NCBI GenBank assembly: GCA_020852555.1 | Contig: JADZAQ010000022.1 | Coordinates: 1 to 33,732 of the forward strand | Origin: Burkholderiales bacterium | GTDB lineage: Bacteria > Pseudomonadota > Gammaproteobacteria > Burkholderiales > Casimicrobiaceae | Length of the DNA stretch: 33,732 nt | Direction: 5' to 3' | In this document: positions 31,281-33,732 of the stretch, one piece after another | Position numbering within the stretch: position 1 is the first letter of the stretch | How the letters are laid out: the number at the start of each line of letters is the position of its first letter | The notes under the pieces: generated by a model | What the model was told of the DNA's origin: nothing | Database searches by the model: none | What the model saw: only the letters and a program-made list of their open reading frames with translations | Made by a program: the position numbers and the translations under genes

Positions 31281-32747
31281 ATGAGCGCCGGGCGTCGTTA
31301 CCGGGGATCGCACACCGCGCTGCTCGCGCTGGTCCTGCCGCTGATCCTCGCCTCCTGCGCGCTGCGCCTGCCCGCGGACGACACCGCCGACGCGGTGGCC
31401 GTCCCCGCGCGCTGGAGCGAAGGCGCGGCACCCCGAGCCGAGTCCGCCACCTCGCTCGTCGGCTGGTGGTGGCGCTTCGGCGATGCCGAATTGAGCGCGC
31501 TCATCGACGACGCGCTGCGGGCGAACCCCGACGTGCAATCGGCGATGGCGGCGCTGCGCCAGTCGCGGGCGCTGGTCGACGTGGCCGCTGCCGGTCTGCT
31601 GCCCAGCCTCGATGCCTCCACCTCTGCGCAGCGCAGCCGGGCGGGGCAGGCGACGTCGAACCGCTACGGCGTCGGGCTCGATGCGCGCTGGGAGCTCGAT
31701 CTGTCGGGCGTCACGCGTGCCGGCGTGGCGGCGGCGCAGTCCGATGCGCAAGCCGCGCAGATGCGGCTTGGCGACGTGCAGGTTTCGCTGGCCGCCGAGG
31801 TGGCGCTGGCCTGGATCGACCTGCGCAACGCGCAGACGCGCCTCGGTATCGCGCAGGTCAACCTTGCGGCGCAGGACGACACGACCCAGATCACGCGCTG
31901 GCGCCACCAGGCGGGGCTCGTGTCGACGCTCGACGTCGAACAGGCCACCACGGCCGCCGAGCAGACGCGCGCGCTGGTGCCCCTGCTGGAGACGAGCGTT
32001 GCGCAAACACGTCACCGGTTGGCGGTGCTGACCGGGCGCCCGCCCGCGGCGCTGGCCACACCGGTTGCCGCGGCCGTGCCGCTGCCCCCCGACGATCTGG
32101 TGCTGGCTTTTCCGGCCGATACGCTGCGCCAGCGCCCCGACGTGCGTGCGGCCGAGGCGCAGGTGCAGGCGGCGCGGGCGCGGGTCGCGCAGGCCGACGC
32201 GGCGCACTACCCGAGCTTCAACCTCGCCGGCACGCTCGGCCTGCAAGCGTTGACGCTGGGCGGCCTCACCGGCGGCGGCGCGTCGGTCTATTCGCTGTTG
32301 GCTGGGCTGTCGGTGCCGATCTTCGACGGCGGCGCGATCGCCGGCCGCGTGGACGCGCAGCGGGCGGCGCTCGATCAGGCGAATGCCGGCTACCGTTCCA
32401 CCGTGCTGGCCGCGCTCCGCGAAGTCGAGGATGCCTTGGTCGCCCTGCAGGGTGATCGCACGCGCAGCGGCAGCCTGCAGATCGCGGCGACCGCCGCGGT
32501 CGCGGCCGACACGTTGGCGCGCCAGCAGTACCAGGCGGGACTCATCGATTTCAACACGGTGCTTCAATCGCAACGCACCCAGTTGGCGGCGCAGGACTCG
32601 GTCGCCAGCGCGCGCGCGAGCCTCGCCGCCAACCACGTGCGCCTGTACAAGGCGCTGGGCGGCGGCTGGTCGCCCGATGCCATCGATGCGGCCACCTCCG
32701 CACACGACGCCACCCGCGAACACCACCGGCTGCCTCCATCGACATGA
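31281..32747 (+). CDS. NodT-family outer-membrane efflux lipoprotein
   Basis: The 488-residue protein has a lipoprotein signal peptide with lipobox LASC (Cys at about residue 26) and the two repeated TolC-like outer-membrane-factor halves. Landmarks are WWWRFGDAELSALIDDAL, NPDVQSAMAALRQSRA, LRQRPDVRAAEAQVQAARA, LAGLSVPIFDGG and YQAGLIDFNTVLQSQRTQL. It forms the outer-membrane exit duct of a tripartite efflux pump. ATG 31281 is taken; the stop overlaps the adaptor start by ATGA. Regulation may involve the repeats 80 bp upstream. Confidence 0.93.
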   Translation: MSAGRRYRGSHTALLALVLPLILASCALRLPADDTADAVAVPARWSEGAAPRAESATSLVGWWWRFGDAELSALIDDALRANPDVQSAMAALRQSRALVDVAAAGLLPSLDASTSAQRSRAGQATSNRYGVGLDARWELDLSGVTRAGVAAAQSDAQAAQMRLGDVQVSLAAEVALAWIDLRNAQTRLGIAQVNLAAQDDTTQITRWRHQAGLVSTLDVEQATTAAEQTRALVPLLETSVAQTRHRLAVLTGRPPAALATPVAAAVPLPPDDLVLAFPADTLRQRPDVRAAEAQVQAARARVAQADAAHYPSFNLAGTLGLQALTLGGLTGGGASVYSLLAGLSVPIFDGGAIAGRVDAQRAALDQANAGYRSTVLAALREVEDALVALQGDRTRSGSLQIAATAAVAADTLARQQYQAGLIDFNTVLQSQRTQLAAQDSVASARASLAANHVRLYKALGGGWSPDAIDAATSAHDATREHHRLPPST

Positions 32748-33732
32748 ACGACTCCGCCGCCCCCGGAACCACGAAGACGACGTCGCCCGCGGTCGCCGAC
32801 ATCGACGAGCTCCTGGGCGATGGCCGTCGCCCCGTCTGGTGGCGCCGGCCCACGCTGTGGATCGGTATCGCGTTGCTCATCGCACTGGCCGTCGGCCTCG
32901 CGTGGTGGCAGGACCGGCAGACCGCGCGTGCCGCACCGGTGTACGTGACGAGTGCCGTCGAGCGCGGCGATATCACGCTGACCGTGACCGCCAACGGCAC
33001 CTTGAAGCCGACGCGCTCGGTGGCGGTGGGCAGCGAGCTGTCGGGCACCGTGAGTCGCGTGCTGGTGGACGTGAACGATACGGTGAAGAGGGGCCAGGTG
33101 CTGGTCGAGCTCGACCGTGCGAAGTTCGAGGACACGGTGAACCGATCGCGCGCCGCGCTCGACGCCGCGCAGGCCGCGCTGGCACAGAACGAGGCCACCG
33201 TGCGCGAGGTACGCGCCGCCTTGCAGCGCTTCGAGGAGGTCGCGCGCCTGTCGGACGGACGCGTGCCGTCGGCGGTCGAGATGGACACGGCCCGCGCCAC
33301 GCTGGCACGGGCGCTTGCCAACACCGACAGCGCCCGGGCGCAGGTGGCGCAGGCACGCGCCACGCTCGCCACCGACGAGACCAACCTGTCCAAAGCGTCG
33401 ATTCGCTCGCCGATCGACGGCGTGGTGCTCGCACGCTCGGTCGATCCCGGCAACGCGGTGGCGGCGTCACTGCAGGCGGTCACGCTGTTCACGCTGGGCG
33501 AGGACCTGCGCCGCCTGACGCTGGAAGCGAGCGTGGACGAAGCCGACGTCGCCGCCGTGCGGCAAGGGCAGACGGCGAGCTTCACGGTCAGCGCCTACCC
33601 GACGCGCCACTTCCCGGCGCGCGTCGAGCGTGTGTCCTTCGGCTCCACCACCATCAGCAACGTCGTGACCTACACGACCGATCTCAGCGTGGATAACGCC
33701 GACCTCAGCCTGCGTCCCGGCATGACGGCCAC
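32744..33732 (+). CDS. MacA-like periplasmic adaptor (partial, runs off the window)
   Basis: An open frame from ATG 32744, overlapping the NodT stop in ATGA, continues without a stop to the end of the window (329 complete codons). It has a cytoplasmic N-terminal tail, one membrane helix (TLWIGIALLIALAVGLAWW), the first lipoyl half (VAVGSELSGTVSRVLVD, VKRGQVLVELD), an alpha-helical hairpin rich in Ala, Arg and Glu, the second lipoyl half (SIRSPIDGVVLARSVDPGN), and a beta-barrel segment ending SNVVTYTTDLSVDN and LRPGMTA. This last motif is typical of MacA. A MacB-type ABC protein is expected next, outside the window. Confidence 0.92.
   Translation, partial: MNDSAAPGTTKTTSPAVADIDELLGDGRRPVWWRRPTLWIGIALLIALAVGLAWWQDRQTARAAPVYVTSAVERGDITLTVTANGTLKPTRSVAVGSELSGTVSRVLVDVNDTVKRGQVLVELDRAKFEDTVNRSRAALDAAQAALAQNEATVREVRAALQRFEEVARLSDGRVPSAVEMDTARATLARALANTDSARAQVAQARATLATDETNLSKASIRSPIDGVVLARSVDPGNAVAASLQAVTLFTLGEDLRRLTLEASVDEADVAAVRQGQTASFTVSAYPTRHFPARVERVSFGSTTISNVVTYTTDLSVDNADLSLRPGMTA

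Noticed and set aside
32383-33696. 437-codon plus-strand frame over the NodT and MacA region
   Set aside because: Its composition is Arg/Ala/Pro shadow; the true MacA-like frame is 32744 to the window end.

Overview
The window is high-GC DNA with tightly packed genes, many 4-base ATGA/GTGA start-stop overlaps, TRAP and ABC uptake systems, acyl-CoA enzymes and one-component regulators (IclR, LacI, LysR). This pattern suggests the accessory catabolic part of an environmental proteobacterial chromosome, most likely a betaproteobacterium of the Burkholderiales type. That placement is an inference from gene style; no rRNA or tRNA gene is present to support it. I saw no phage genes, CRISPR array or intact insertion sequence.

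Layout. (1) 21-1979: a carboxymuconolactone-decarboxylase-family protein and an MmgE/PrpD-family protein. (2) 2012-2818, minus strand: an ECHDC3-like crotonase. (3) 3046-11627: a nine-gene operon, iclR - crotonase - acyl-CoA mutase large subunit - B12-binding small subunit - class III CoA-transferase - MeaB-type GTPase - TRAP dctP/dctQ/dctM. It starts at a clear sigma70 promoter overlapped by a perfect inverted repeat. This is the most interesting part of the window: the split mutase keeps the residues that read a carboxylated substrate but has lost several bulky active-site residues. (4) 11688-16907: a LacI repressor divergent from an enolase-superfamily dehydratase and a sugar-type ABC importer without an ATPase gene, with a perfect 14-bp palindromic operator between them. 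(5) 16968-26037: a LysR regulator divergent from a seven-gene operon of FAD-linked oxidase, SDR, FGGY kinase, GldA-like dehydrogenase and a second TRAP system. (6) 26044-28780, minus strand: a NitT/TauT-type ABC importer. (7) About 28890-30083: decayed DNA holding an IclR/SMP-30 fusion pseudogene, a truncated VapC toxin lacking its first catalytic Asp, and a small upstream ORF that may be its antitoxin. (8) 30237-31043: a methylglutaconyl-CoA-hydratase-like crotonase. (9) 31281-33732: a NodT-type outer-membrane efflux lipoprotein and a MacA-like adaptor that runs off the window.

Working together. In block 3 a carboxylic acid would be imported by TRAP, activated by the CoA-transferase, rearranged by the B12 mutase (serviced by the GTPase) and processed by the crotonase under IclR control. 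Block 4 would import a sugar or sugar acid and dehydrate it. Block 5 would import, oxidise and phosphorylate a polyol- or sugar-acid-like compound. None of the three substrates can be read from the sequence alone.
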